From contig NC_064617.1 of assembly GCF_023898315.1 (NCBI RefSeq), positions 712,773,202 to 712,837,201 of the forward strand: a stretch of 64,000 nucleotides of DNA, in the 5' to 3' direction. The DNA is from Schistocerca nitens (taxonomy: Eukaryota; Arthropoda; Insecta; Orthoptera; Acrididae). Positions within the stretch are counted from its first letter, which is position 1. Each line of letters starts with the position of its first letter. The translations under genes were made by a program, and so were the position numbers. The notes beneath the pieces are model-generated. The model was not told the DNA's origin and ran no database searches. It saw only the letters and a program-made list of their open reading frames with translations. This document shows positions 43,751 to 54,935 of this stretch, one piece after another.

Positions 43751-44642
43751 TGATAGTCATTGATCGCACATTGGAATGGCATAATGGTGTTAAATTTTGG
43801 TGCTTCTCACTTTCTATGCTTTTGTACAAATACTTTTTCAGTGTTGTATTTTATAACAGGTTAAAACCGAAATGACTATAGTGATATAAGATGAAGAAGT
43901 TTGTTCAGTCAAATGACGAAAATATCATTCAAACGTTTAATGGCCCTGTCGCCTACGGGAAATCAAAGGCTAAACATCTTTCCTTTTGTAGGGCATCGTT
44001 CATGAACTGATGTAGGTGCCACATACCACGGAGGAAATTTCTAATACTACCTAATATTTTGGCTTAGCAGCGGGATAAATAGTACTTTCTCGGTTAAACG
44101 CTGTCCATCTGATTGTTAGCCATAGCTAAATTACATTTGCTCAGCGACCGAAAACGACATGGCATCTATTAAATCGTAGAAGCTGTAGTAGATGAGGACT
44201 AGAACCCAAACACTTCCGAATGTAAAACAAGAGAGAGCAAGAGAGCTCCTTACACAACTGAATTTTTTGCGAAGCAGGTTGGTAGTGTGATACAGAAATG
44301 GTCATTCGAGGCAAGTGAAATCATGTAGACATTCTAACACTGCCGTGGTAGCCGAATCGGACACTTCAGACTTAGAATCCTAAAGTTACGTAGACGTGCG
44401 TGGTGATTCCAAGCGCTGAACCGTGGATTCACGCTGACCGCTAGTACAAGAATAAGCAACTCTTTCAAGATCTATTAAGTCGTAAGTTTTTTTATTGCTT
44501 GTGTTGTATAAACAGTTAGTACTGTATGCAAAATATATAAAAAACCAATCTTTGCTTGTGGATAAGTAGTCTAATATTTCAAACGGGAATATTGAGAGCA
44601 GACAGCCATTTCTGTCATTTACTTCATAACCAAGGCAAACTT
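43751..44642. other. No gene recognised
   Basis: Unassigned DNA. Confidence 0.5.
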
Positions 44643-44653
44643 AGCCAGAATCG

Positions 44654-44853
44654 CCGCGCGGGATTTGCCGAGCGGTCTAAGGCGCTGCAGTCGTGGACTG
44701 TGCGGCTGGTCCCGGCGGAGGTTCGAGTCCTCCCTCGGGCATGGGTGTGTGTGTGTGTTTGTCCTTAGGATAATTTAGGTTAAGTAGTGTGTAAGCTTAG
44801 GGACTGATGACCTTAGCAGTTAAGTCCCATAAGATTTCACACACATTTTTTTA
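44654..44853 (+). repeat. SINE, family B, full length
   Basis: The head 'ccgagcggtctaaggcgctg' and B box 'ggttcgagtcc' resemble tRNA-Leu, as in family A, but the body differs ('taggataatttaggttaag') and the tail is 'agatttcacacacattt'. It is flanked by 'agccagaatcg' (44643-44653 and 44854-44864). Confidence 0.93.
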
Positions 44854-44864
44854 AGCCAGAATCG

Positions 44865-46234
44865 TAAGTTTGGATCTATTCGTAGTTCATTTCTGGGAAA
44901 ATACGTCCCGTAAAAATATGAAGGCGCAGTGCGTATTTGAGTATTTTTATGTTTGAGGATCTTTTAATGTCTGAAACTAGCGTATTTGGAATGGCAGAAG
45001 CCATTCAGAGCAGTAGCAGCTGCAGTAGTCAGAACAGATGGTAACCCACTATCGAAATAATCAGATGTGTTTCCCATTATCGGGGTCATGCAACAGTTAA
45101 CTACAATTTTCATGGGTGGTAGATTTATATCCAGCTACCGTATAAAAGCAGTGTTATTTTTTAATTGATATGGACGAATAATGAAGGAGACCTACATATT
45201 CATTATAAGAGGAGGTCCTATCTGAGCAGTTCCACACAGCAACACGGAGATGAAACCTCTATATCCATATTGACTTTTATCAAAACTAGTCGCTTCTTAT
45301 ACCAATAGTTACGTTGTTATTGCCCAGTGTCATTTAAAGTTTAGCAGCGCATTATTTAGGTAGTTTAAGTAGGATTAAAGCTTTGTAACAGCCTGTATAA
45401 GCTACGGTTGTTAGCTATATGCAAACGCGCTGTATAGTGTAACTTCACTGCATTAAGTTTAAATTGCCTGTTCATCTCAACTTATATTGAATGTGTATTT
45501 ACTTGCTGATTGTAGCATGCAAGTGCTTAAATGGATGTCGCTTTTCTGTCTGACTAACGAACCTGGCAGTGCTTCGCAGTTGCTTAATATGTATGGGAAA
45601 TTGACGTACGCCCTAATCTCCGTCTCCTCCTACTGTCCTCTTTCTCTGTGCGTCATCTCCTCCTCCCTCTCTCTGTCGTTTTCCTCCTCCCGCCTCTATC
45701 TGTCCATCTCTTCCCTCCCCTTCTCTCTGATTTTGGGACTTGTTTATTGGTTTTGCAAAGGAAACTTTGATTGGAAATTGAAGTCTCTTAAAATGAATAG
45801 GAAAATCGGTTGGAATTATTGGTATACGGGGTGTGAGAGAGACCTCTCCAGGTGCTGAATCTGTGAGGATAGTAGCTTCAGTGATGATATTTTCATGGTT
45901 TTAATCTGCGAGCGGGCAGGACTGCAAATTATCGGATGATTCAGATTCTGTAGTAAGATTCTAACTATAAGCAAAAGGTCGTAAATACAGCACTCCGGTT
46001 TTCTGTTAAAACCAACTGCGACGAATAAAACGAATCAGCACAGTGTTGTGTATAAAAATTTTATTTGAAATTACACACAAGGAGAAAGAATTCCTGCAGG
46101 GGAACAATTTGTCTAATGGTTTAAATGACTTCATATCGTAGCTAAAATTTGCGAGAAAGAAAACTAAACCACCCATTTTGACAGCACAGTACAGTATAGA
46201 ATTCTTTTTTCTCACTGTCAGTTTTAACAGAAAG

Positions 46235-46236
<2 letters not shown>
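44865..46236. other. 1.4 kb, CT-rich in part, no gene recognised
   Basis: 45615-45735 is strongly pyrimidine-rich on the plus strand. The 123-codon frame over it (45487-45858) owes its length to this composition and shows no domain. Confidence 0.45.
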
Positions 46237-46295
<59 letters not shown>

Positions 46296-46309
46296 GTGTG
46301 TGTGTGTGT
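46237..46309 (+). repeat. TG microsatellite
   Basis: About 36 TG units with one CG interruption. Confidence 0.98.
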
Positions 46310-47080
46310 AAAAACTATATTGTCTATGGCCGTCCAAACTGTATTACAGTATAGTGTGAAAATTTTAGGGAAATCGGTAAAGAATTTTTCGAGATTTTTG
46401 GTAACACCTTTGAAGTATGACGTGTTTATGCAGTTGCATAGATATACAGTTTCCTCTTTATTGTAGTGTGTCTCATTTAGTAGGTAATTGTATAAAAATT
46501 AGAAGTAAATCAGTCAAGAACTTTTCGAGATTTTTGGTAAGAATGTTTCCCCTGTATGTAATGTATAAATGTTCATATATAATTTATTCTGTGACCGTCC
46601 GAAACTAATATAGAGTGCAATGTAAAATATGTTTGCCAGCTAGTTTTCGATTATATACTAAGTTATATACATTTTTATACCATATATATTAGAAATAGGT
46701 AGCCTATGGCCGTCTGAACGTTATTAGAGTATTGTGGGTGAATATGAAGATAACAACGTTTCCCTTGTGTTTAGTAAGTATATCTTTACACATCATATAT
46801 ATTTAAAAATATGTAGCATATGTCCGTCTGAACGTTTATTAGAGTACCGTGTAAAAATTTCAAATAAATCTGTCAAGAATTTTCCGAGATTTCTGCTAAA
46901 AACATTTCACCTTTGTATAGTACAAATATGTTTATTTACTATAAATTAAAAGAAACCATATGCATCATCTGCCCTCCCGAGTATTTATTAGAGTATTGTG
47001 TAAAAATTTAAACAGAATCGATCAAGGACTTTTCGAGATCCTTGTTAATAATGTTAAACTACGATTTATCTTTATATAGT
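46310..47080 (+). repeat. Degenerate tandem array, unit about 110-150 bp
   Basis: Two landmarks recur in order. 'tatggccgtc..aac' or its variants occur near 46326, 46588, 46706, 46821 and 46968, each followed by 'tattagagta.tgtg'-like sequence. 'tttttcgagatttttgg' variants occur near 46384, 46520, 46878 and 47028. Copies differ by about 20-30 percent and some lack one landmark, so the array is old. It starts directly after the TG array. Confidence 0.75.
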
Positions 47081-47370
47081 AGTATAAATGTAGATTTAGG
47101 ATTTCTATTTCAGTTGCCTATTGAATATAATCTGTTTTCAGCTGTAGGTTACAGGAGAGAGTAAGGAAATGTTAAAACTGTTGGTACTACATCACATACG
47201 TGTACACCCCGCAAGCCACCTTACGATGTGGTGCGGAGGATACTGTTAGTATCCTCTTATTTTGTCTGTTCCCCAGAATGGTGCGTACCAAGGACGATTG
47301 TTGGAAAGTCTCTTCTCTCTTTTTGTCATCATAGTCATTTCGCATGATGTATGTCGGAGGGAAGTAATAT

Positions 47371-47469
47371 ACGAATAGCCGCGCGGGATTAGCCGAGCTG
47401 TCTAAGGCGCTGCAGTCATGGACTGTGCGGCTGGTCCCGGCGGAGGTTCGAGTCCTCCCACGGGCATGG

Positions 47470-47520
<51 letters not shown>

Positions 47521-47819
47521 TCGTTAGGATAACTTAGGTTAAGTAGTGTGTAAGCTTAGGGATTGATGACCTTAGCAGATTTCACACACATTTGAACATT
47601 TGAATACACGAATACAAAACGTGGAGGCTTTCGTGCCGACAAAAGGTTCAAGGTTGTTGGGGCACGTCGTGTTCCTCTTCAAATTTCCTGGCAATCAGGA
47701 TTTCGACTCCAGAAAATCTGGAAGAAGATTGCAGCAGAGAAATCGAAACGTCGATTTTCAAGAAGAAATTTGAAGATAAACGGAACGGGGCTCAACAGTC
47801 TCGAAGTTTTTACCTTCAA
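47371..47819. mobile_element. Unclassified retroposon inside the LINE, carrying a SINE
   Basis: An 11-bp direct repeat 'ggaagtaatat' (47360-47370 and 47820-47830) marks the insert. Its right portion (47615-47819) contains 'gaaacgtcgattttcaagaa' and purine-rich sequence. Its left portion is taken up by a family B SINE. Without the SINE it is only about 0.2 kb. The class is unknown. Confidence 0.7.
47378..47603 (+). repeat. SINE, family B, with expanded TG linker
   Basis: A full copy in which the 'tgtgtgtg' linker after the head has grown to about 24 TG units (47470-47517). It is flanked by 'atatacgaata' (47367-47377) and 'atacacgaata' (47604-47614), one mismatch. Confidence 0.92.
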
Positions 47820-48330
47820 GGAAGTAATATGTTGCTAGACTCTTCTTGGGATCAACGCTCTCGATACTTGAACAGTAAATCTCTTCGTGATAAACAGGAC
47901 AGCGTTTGCTGTGTATCTCCATAATGCTCTCGCGCTTGCTAAGTGATCCGTCGATGAAACTCGCTGCTCTTCGCTTGATCTCTTCTATTAATCCCACTTC
48001 GCAAGGTCTCGTACTGATGAGCTGTACCAAGTACCGGTCAAACGAGTGATTTGTAAACCACTTGTTTTCTCGATGAATTGCACTTCGTTATGATAATTTC
48101 AGTGAATCTCAGCCTGGCATCCGTTCTTCCTACATCTAGTTTCATGTGGTCATTTCCCTCCATATCACTTTCTGTGTGGAATTGGGAATGTTTTGTCGAT
48201 GTTCAGCTGAATCATTTTCCAAAAAAATTCACATGCGACTATTTTGAGTTATTAAGCGTCTTTCATTCTTTCCCACGAAAACGTGGCTTCAGCTGTAAGT
48301 ACTGTTAATAGAAGCACATAGATGTTGTTA

Positions 48331-48718
48331 TTTAATCAGTGACAAAATTCCAGTTGTTTAGCACAGTTTCCAGTGTGGTAATGGGCGAGCAGTTTGCTTA
48401 CTTTTGCTTCGCTGTAAAGGGTTAAACGGTAACGCTCCTGCGCAGCCTTACGGGAAGCAACCTCTAGACATACTTTGAGTAGAGGAGGTAACAGTAAGTG
48501 AAGTGAACAAATTTTGCAGCGGCAGCTTCGTTTTTAGGGTGTAGGACCTCGTGCATAACATTGAAACGCAAGCACACGTGTGTAGTAAACTGCTCGTCCA
48601 CGGCAAGCAAGTTTAAACTTGTAAGAGACACAAATCAAAGCAAAAACTGTCGGGCACCAATTCACTACGTTCGCACTCAGAAAGGGTGCTGACAACGAGA
48701 CTGTTCTGTACTCTAAAT
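48331..48718. other. No gene recognised
   Basis: Unassigned DNA before a microsatellite cluster. Confidence 0.5.
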
Positions 48719-48824
48719 CCTCCTCCTCCTTCTTCTCCTCTTCCTACTCCACCATCACCACCACCACCACCACCACCACCACCACCACCACCACCTCCAC
48801 CAAACACCACCATTATTTTCGTCA

Positions 48825-48857
<33 letters not shown>
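48719..48857 (+). repeat. CTC/CCA microsatellite followed by CT microsatellite
   Basis: CTC-type triplets (48719-48748), a CCA run (about 48750-48797) and a CT run (48831-48857). On translation these give meaningless poly-proline and poly-glycine frames. Confidence 0.95.
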
Positions 48858-50028
48858 TTCACTCCACACACGCACGCACAGACACACAAAAGCTCCGTTG
48901 CCTTGCCAGAAAAAATTGCAGCACTTTTGTTGGACTAGAGAGCGTTATCTACACCGAGTATCGCGAAATACGCCAGTTTATCTTGCATCTTTTTTGTTAC
49001 TGAATGCAGAAACGGCCGGTTTCCAGAGATCTCCCCAAAGAAAAGGCGCGGACTCGGAGTTCTGCGCCGGCCTTCAATCTTTGTCGGGGCAACGTGTGCT
49101 TTCTCATTTGGCCTCGCGTTCGCTCTCGAATCTCTCTCTTAGGGCTTAACGTTCCTCCATTCTACTGTCTGCCTCTCCATCTCCATTCACACTACATAAA
49201 ATTTCGTATGGTCGAGGGTACTTCGCACCATTATTTTTCCGATCACTCCCTGTCCCACGCTCACCCCCTAGTCGAATAATTCATCTCATGAATACTGCTG
49301 CATCCAAGTAACGTTTGTAGAGAGAAGTGATATATTCTCGGAACTATAGGTCAAAACACACTCTTCTTTGGAAAAAAACCGTAGTCACGTTCAATTTTTT
49401 CCATCTTACTTCTCCGATTAGAATAACTTAAGAAAAACATAAGGAACTGCGTCTTCGACCTTTTGCACCAACTGTTCCGTCTGGATACGGATTCCAAACA
49501 TAGCAGGACCTTAAGTGTCGTGTAACCTACCCTTGCTGATGTAGATATATAGCTCACCAGAATCCTCCAAATGAATTTCAGCTGTCTCAATTACCAGAAA
49601 CTCATGATCGTTCCACCTTTAAACCGTTTTCCCTGATGTCACCAAGGTGTTTAATGACAAGGACTTTAACCTATTTCACAGAGTGTAATAATCTCTCTCT
49701 GGTTATGCTCAAACAATGTGGAGTATTTTTCTCGGTTCTCCACCGTGCCCTTTACAGTGACAGTATGTAGATGTACTTCCATGAGTTGCTTTTTAATTTT
49801 CTAAGTTCCATTTCAGCTGCATATCTTTGTTTCGGAACATATTTGAAGCGAGACTACCGCTCTCTACCGAAAATGTCTACTGGTTCCACCTGAAAATAAT
49901 CGCTGCATGCGCGCATCTTGTCGTAGTCTCAAAGCGCGTGTATAATTAGGAAACTACTGTATATAATCATACCAGTATTGGTTCAAGTGTCAATAAATCA
50001 ACAACCACTTGGATAGAGCAATCATGTA
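48858..50028. other. 1.2 kb, weak LINE similarity at most
   Basis: No gene was recognised. 'gtcgagggtacttcgcacca' near 49211 faintly resembles the LINE 3' region on the minus strand, but not enough to call it. Confidence 0.35.
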
Positions 50029-50038
50029 GTGTACTTTC

Positions 50039-50176
50039 TGGTTCTCTGCCTCGTGATGACTGGGTGTTGCGTAATGTCCTTAGGTTAGTTAGGTTTAAGT
50101 AGTTCTAAGTTCTAGGGGACTAATGCCCACAGCTGTTAAAGTCCCATAGTGCTCAGAGCCATTTGAACTTTTTTTT
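50039..50176 (+). repeat. Chimeric SINE: family C-like linker joined to family A body
   Basis: 'gatgactgggtgttgcg' resembles the family C linker 'actgggtgttgtg'. It runs directly into the family A body ('taggttagttaggtttaag') and tail. There is no A-type tRNA head. The flanks 'gtgtactttc' (50029-50038) and 'gtgtacatttc' (from 50177) may be an imperfect target duplication. Confidence 0.75.
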
Positions 50177-50526
50177 GTGTACATTTCCCTATAGCGTCGA
50201 GCTAATGCTAGTGTAAAACGATAGAGGAGAAGTTCCAGATGTGGGCATCCTTAAAGGCATTTCCTTTTGGATAGGTTTTACATTTTCAACCTTTATTAAG
50301 AACTATAAAAACTGGTCACAAAACAATGATTAGTGTCAGTTATTTCCATTCGAAAACGAAGATTCGTAAAAAGTTCATAAAATAGCACTAGAAAACAAAG
50401 ATATGCAAAAAAATTAGAATGTTTTAATAAAACTGAATAACACGATGCAGAATTGTAGACTAGTCTATAAAAAGCAACTTCTATATTTAAACTTTTTAAA
50501 TGGCCGTCAAATTAAAAATTATTTGC
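50177..50526. other. No gene recognised
   Basis: AT-rich spacer between two SINEs. Confidence 0.5.
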
Positions 50527-50710
50527 AAATGGTTCAAATGGCTCTGAGCACTATGGGACTTAACATCTGAGTTCATCAGACCCTAGAACTTAGAACTACT
50601 TAAACCTAACTAACCTAAGGACGTCACGCACATCCATGCCCGAGGCAGTATTCGAACCTGCGACCGTAGCGGTGGCGCGGTTCCAGACTGTAGCGCCTAG
50701 AACCCCTCGT
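50527..50710 (-). repeat. SINE, family A, minus strand
   Basis: Nearly complete. The head ends at 'gcctagaacccctcg', so the first 15 or so bases are missing. No target duplication was found. Confidence 0.9.
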
Positions 50711-50939
50711 TTCATGGTATCAACTGAGTAATGTTCTTTTGTTTATAAACTGCGATTATTTTATACACAATACACTTATAAAAACAGTTTAGTCAGAAAT
50801 ATTTCATGATTAGTAAGTAATTATCCAATGGCAACAACAGGGATTTGCTTCAACAATAGCGTGCTTTTGTTTTGTTTTTATAACCGCTGCACTATGGGTA
50901 AGGTGGGGGCAAAACTGGGCAGTACCTGGTCAGTCCTTC

Positions 50940-51129
50940 GACAATGATTCTGTGGATGAAGACGATAAAAACAATTCAGACGTCAGATGCTTGTATTCTG
51001 AAGACGTATTTTCAAACTCAGAAGGAGAAGATTGGATTAAGTGCAAAAAATGTCATTTCTGGGGCCTCAAAAACTGCAGTGGAGCAGATGACGTGGACCG
51101 TTACTTTATGTGTGAATTTTGTGAATAAT
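50940..51129 (+). pseudogene. C-terminal zinc-finger fragment, pogo-like transposase
   Basis: An open frame without a start codon (GTG at 50952 is in frame) reads 'DEDDKNNSDVRCLYSEDVFS', then 'EGEDWIKCKKCHFWGLKNCS' and 'DRYFMCEFCE', and stops at 51127-51129. The C-x-x-C pairs and the W-I-K-C spacing match the PHD-like zinc finger that ends many insect pogo/Tigger-type (DDE_1) transposases. The first pair (normally C-x-x-C) has lost one cysteine and the usual histidine is not in place. The catalytic part is absent. A host PHD exon is possible but less likely. Confidence 0.5.
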
Positions 51130-51700
51130 ATTGTTCGTTAAATTATATTTCAGTAAGCAATTCTGCTGCTTTCCTACCGAAAATCTTGTATATCTATATT
51201 CACATAAAGTGCAGCGCTTTGCGGAACTTGCTACACGAAAGGAATGAAACCATTATGACCACCGTGACTGTATTGTTAAATGCTTTCCGAATTTACCTCA
51301 GCAGAATGTCAGGACGGATTATATAGTACGATCATTCATTCCATAACTGTCCAAATGACCTTGACTTGCTGCGATGTAACGTCTATTTTTTATAAAAAAA
51401 TGTGCAGACGTGTAACGAAATTGTGTATTATAAGTCATTACCTTCACAACATCCTTTCTCATATTCATTATGTAATCAGATACACTTCTACTATACACAC
51501 GATGTGCCTGAAGTATGAATTAAGCAGTGCCATTTAACAGTATCCAAAATAATTATGCGTTCTGTACAAAGTCAACTGCTTCATATGAAGCCTGTAGGTA
51601 CATTCATCTTCAGGAGAGAAAAAAGAAAACAGAACACGTTGAACGACTAGAGATAGGACGTTCACATTAGCGATAGGAAGTTCACATTCACAGGACAAGT
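51130..51700. other. No gene recognised
   Basis: Unassigned AT-rich DNA. Confidence 0.5.
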
Positions 51701-52650
51701 ACATTAGTGTGTTCTGCAGAAATAATCAGCATTTGAACCATATCGGTCCGCGTGTTCAAGGTCAACATCGATATCGCGGCGCAACACCACCTACGGGAAA
51801 AATGTGTTGCGGCTCTTCTTGTCGCTATATACCGAAGGTTACGGATCACGGTGACGTGAGCAGACCTGCAGGATGTCGCGCAGACGAATGTGCGAACCGT
51901 ACCGTGAAATTAGTAAGTTTGAAAAATGGCGCATTAGTGGCATGAGAGGATGAGATGCTTCTATCCTGGAAACTGCTGTTCATGTGGGATGAAGTGTTTC
52001 GGTAGTGCAAAGGGTGTGTGCTGAATGGTTCACGGGAGGCCGTAGAACACGACTGGTTGGGTCAGGCCACACCACCCATCCTACCATCCAGGAAGATCCA
52101 CTCTTCATCCGAATGGCATTTCAGGACAGATCTACATTCTCCTCGCCTTTAGCGCAACAGTGGAACACAGGGTACACTATCAGAGGTGACAGTCCGTCGT
52201 CGCTTATTAGGGTATGGGTTACGTGCGCGTTGTCAGCTTCTCCGCCTACTTTTGACGGATGTGTAGAAACATGCTAGACGGCAATGGTGTGTGGAACGTT
52301 GTTTGAAAATGATGACCGCATTTTGATTCGCCGCAGGCAGGAGGAGCGGCATCACAGTGACTGCATTCGCACAAGACATACAACGCCAACTCAAGGCCTT
52401 ATGGGTGTGGGGTGCAATTGGGTACAATCACAAATCACATTTGGTACGTGTCCAGGGCTCTGTGACCATTGTAACCTACGTGAATGACATCCTGCGACCT
52501 GTAGCCACATCCTTTCTGCACAACAGCCAGACGCCGTTTTCCAGCAAGACAATGCACGACTACATGCTGCTGAAAACGAACACGTGCCTTCCTGGTGTCA
52601 CAGGATGTCAGCCTTGTGCCCTGGCCCGTCTGATCACGAGACTAGCTTCA
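51701..52650 (+). mobile_element. Tc1-like relic of the same family as 5440-6776
   Basis: The catalytic-core block 'WGAIGYNHKSHLVRVQGS' followed by 'YVNDILRPVATSFLHNSQ' (52407-52520) parallels 'GAIGYTSRSPLVRIDG' and 'YISDVLRPVALPFIRSLR' of the better copy. The second aspartate region 'FQQDNARLHAA' near 52537 is in another frame. Frameshifts are numerous and no inverted ends are visible. Confidence 0.75.
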
Positions 52651-53542
52651 TTTCCATAAAGAAGATTAAATCACTACGAAAAATACTCGCGAAGTTTTCC
52701 GCACCCCTCATATGCAACGACTGCATTCCTTTCGTAAGCCACATTATTGTTCCGCGACGACGTTGCCACAGTCTAACGTAACAGTCACGACAGCCCATAT
52801 CTTTTTTGAGTAAGTTGACTATTGAGTTCAGCGGGATCTTGCGAAAGCGATCGTAATCGTTTATATTGCTTTGTAGAATGGCTTTTACAAACAGCAGCGT
52901 CTATGGCGTAATAAATTACAGCAACAACAAGAAGTAGTCATCAAATTTGTCTTTTTTTAGGTTTCCTAAGGACCCTTCGAGGTATGGAACGGTACAATAC
53001 AAAAGTTCATTTACTATTCTCTCGCGACATACACATATTTACGGAATAATGTCGTTTTCTCTTAAGAACCAAAAAGGCCAAGTAAACGGCAGAAGACCTG
53101 ACCTTTTGTAAAAAGACATCGTATATCTACTCAACAGCGTGAAGTTTTCTTCACTGTGCTTTCAGTCAAATCAGTGTGTGTGGAACGTTGGGAACTCGTA
53201 TGGAATGCAATATGTACATTATTTAACGTATAAAATAAGTCACTACAAATCTGTCTGAAGGGAAAATCACACAGACGTGATAATAAAACGGCAGAAGCAA
53301 AAAACAGTGTTTTCCAAGATAGGAGACCCCCAATTCCACAATTGTTGCTACATCTGAACCACAGACGGCAAGACACTTCAACACACTCGGTCTTGAAGCA
53401 GAAGTAATTAAATTTACAGAATTAAACGTGTATCAGAAAGTTGAGTGAGATGCAAGAATTTGAGAAACATTAGTTAACATACAAAATTGTTACGTATCAA
53501 GAAGAGTGCCCATCGTAATAAGAACAGGCAACAACAGAATTA
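52651..53542. other. No gene recognised
   Basis: Unassigned DNA up to the next transposon end. Confidence 0.5.
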
Positions 53543-54935
53543 CAGAGGGGTCCAAAAAAATGTATCCACTGTTTAAAAGCCCATAACTTGTAAACTAATT
53601 GACGGAGTTGTCTCTTTTTTTTCGTGGAAGTGTAGCTTAAAATCCAACTTAAAGATATCACTGTAGGTGTTCGAAATGGTCGCTATTAACATCCACACAC
53701 AAACGATGCCGCCGAACTGCAGCACGAACTACTGACTGCAACGTGTTCAGTTGGATATTTGCACATGAATGTACGATGGATTCTCGAAGTTCATTCAATG
53801 TGATTGGCTTTTGTCGATAAACGACGTCCTTTAGTGTTCCCCACAGGTAAAAGTCCAGAGAAGTTAGGTCTGGGGAACCTGTTGAATACTCCACAGCACC
53901 TCTACGGCCTATCCATCTCCCTGGTAGATTTTCGTCGAGATACGCCCTAACACGACTTTTGGTAGTGGGCTGGGGCACCATCTTGTAGAAAGTAAACTCT
54001 TCCGTCTCCAAACAAGTCTGTGATAGCCGATAAAATGGACGTCTGAAGCTTCTGAAGGTACACCTCACCGGTAACTGTGCCGTCAAAGAAGAATGGCCCA
54101 ATGAAGCCCCGGTAAGACAACCAACACCAACACCACACATTTACTCCTGGAAATATCACGGCTTTGTCTACATGGACGTTCGCATTTTCGGCGGCCCAGT
54201 AGATGCAATTGTGGCGATTTACTGTACCACTGAGTTTGAACTGTGCCTCATCAGACCACACAATCATCTGTGCAAACACTTCGTCGTTGCGCACCATGTT
54301 AGTAAACCACTCGCAGTACTCCATTATACGGTCTGGGTCGTTCTCGTTCATTGCGTGTAGCGATCGTGGGAGTAGCACTTCCACTTTGCTGTCTTCAAAA
54401 TTCTCCGAACACTTGAGCGACTCACTCCAGTTTCACAAGCACACCGTCTCACAGACTTCTGTGGTGAGCGAGTGAATTGTTGTAACACACGACGGGAGTT
54501 TGCTGGATTGTTTATGTTACCGGTCGTCCAGATCATTGTTTGTGTACATCTTTAACACAGCCTTCGGCTTCAAATTTGTCTCGAATGCGACGAATCATTA
54601 AACGTGTCGGTGGCTCTGTTTGATACTCATTTTGCCATTGCCGTTGAACCTCATTAATGTTTTCGTACTTAAAATACCACTTCAAAACTGACTTTCTTTC
54701 ATCGAATGCAAGCCTTGCGCCAGCCATGTTTACTCGAGTACCTAGGTGCAACTAAGAACAAAACACAGACTATCTGGCGAATGCCATGCGACAAAACAAA
54801 ACAACGCAATACAACGCTTGTGTGGCGATTGCCGGAACTATAAACTTTTACACTACCAAAGATGAGACAACTCCGCCAATTAGTTTGCCAGTTATGGACT
54901 TTTAAACTGTGGATACATTTTTTTGGACCCCTCTG
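53543..54935 (-). mobile_element. DD41D-type Tc1/mariner element with long inverted ends
   Basis: A 1393-bp element with TA on both sides (53541-53542 and 54936-54937). Both ends begin 'cagaggggtccaaaaaaatg' when read inward and match for about 70 bp with a few differences, to 'ggagttgtctc'. Both termini are complete, so the copy could still be mobilised in trans if an active transposase exists. Confidence 0.92.
53658..54727 (-). pseudogene. DD41D transposase with frameshifts
   Basis: The ATG at 54727 opens 'MAGARLAFDERKSVLKWYFK' (DNA-binding HTH region). A shift near 54533 is followed by 'LQQFTRSPQKSVRRCA' and 'TGVSRSSVRRILKTAKWK' (second HTH). The first catalytic aspartate is in 'IVWSDEAQFKLSG', the second in 'FLQDGAPAHYQ' and the third in 'SPDLTSLDFYLWGTLKDVVY'. 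If the single-base insertion near 53946-53955 is corrected, exactly 41 residues separate the second and third aspartates. This matches the DD41D group (rosa-like) rather than mariner DD34D. The C terminus ends at 53658. At least three frame breaks are present. Confidence 0.85.

Larger units (their letters stand above)
47192..48330 (-). mobile_element. LINE 3' part, minus strand, with an insert
   Basis: The 3' end lies at the left ('caccccgcaagccaccttac'). Recognisable blocks further right are 'gctctcgcgcttgctaagtg' (47930), 'actgatgagctgtaccaag' (48013) and 'tcagcctggcatccg' (48109). These are the complement of the RT C-terminal region seen at 13115. The LINE is interrupted at 47371-47819. 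Confidence 0.75.

Noticed and set aside
45487..45858. 123-codon open frame with a hydrophobic, serine-rich middle
   Set aside because: The frame follows a pyrimidine-rich tract that yields Ser/Leu/Phe codons by composition; no start context or domain supports a gene.
46236..46466. Open frame beginning with alternating Cys and Val
   Set aside because: This is translation of a TG microsatellite followed by a degenerate tandem array.
48686..49003. Open frame with a long proline run
   Set aside because: Its length comes from a CCA/CTC microsatellite and it shows no domain.
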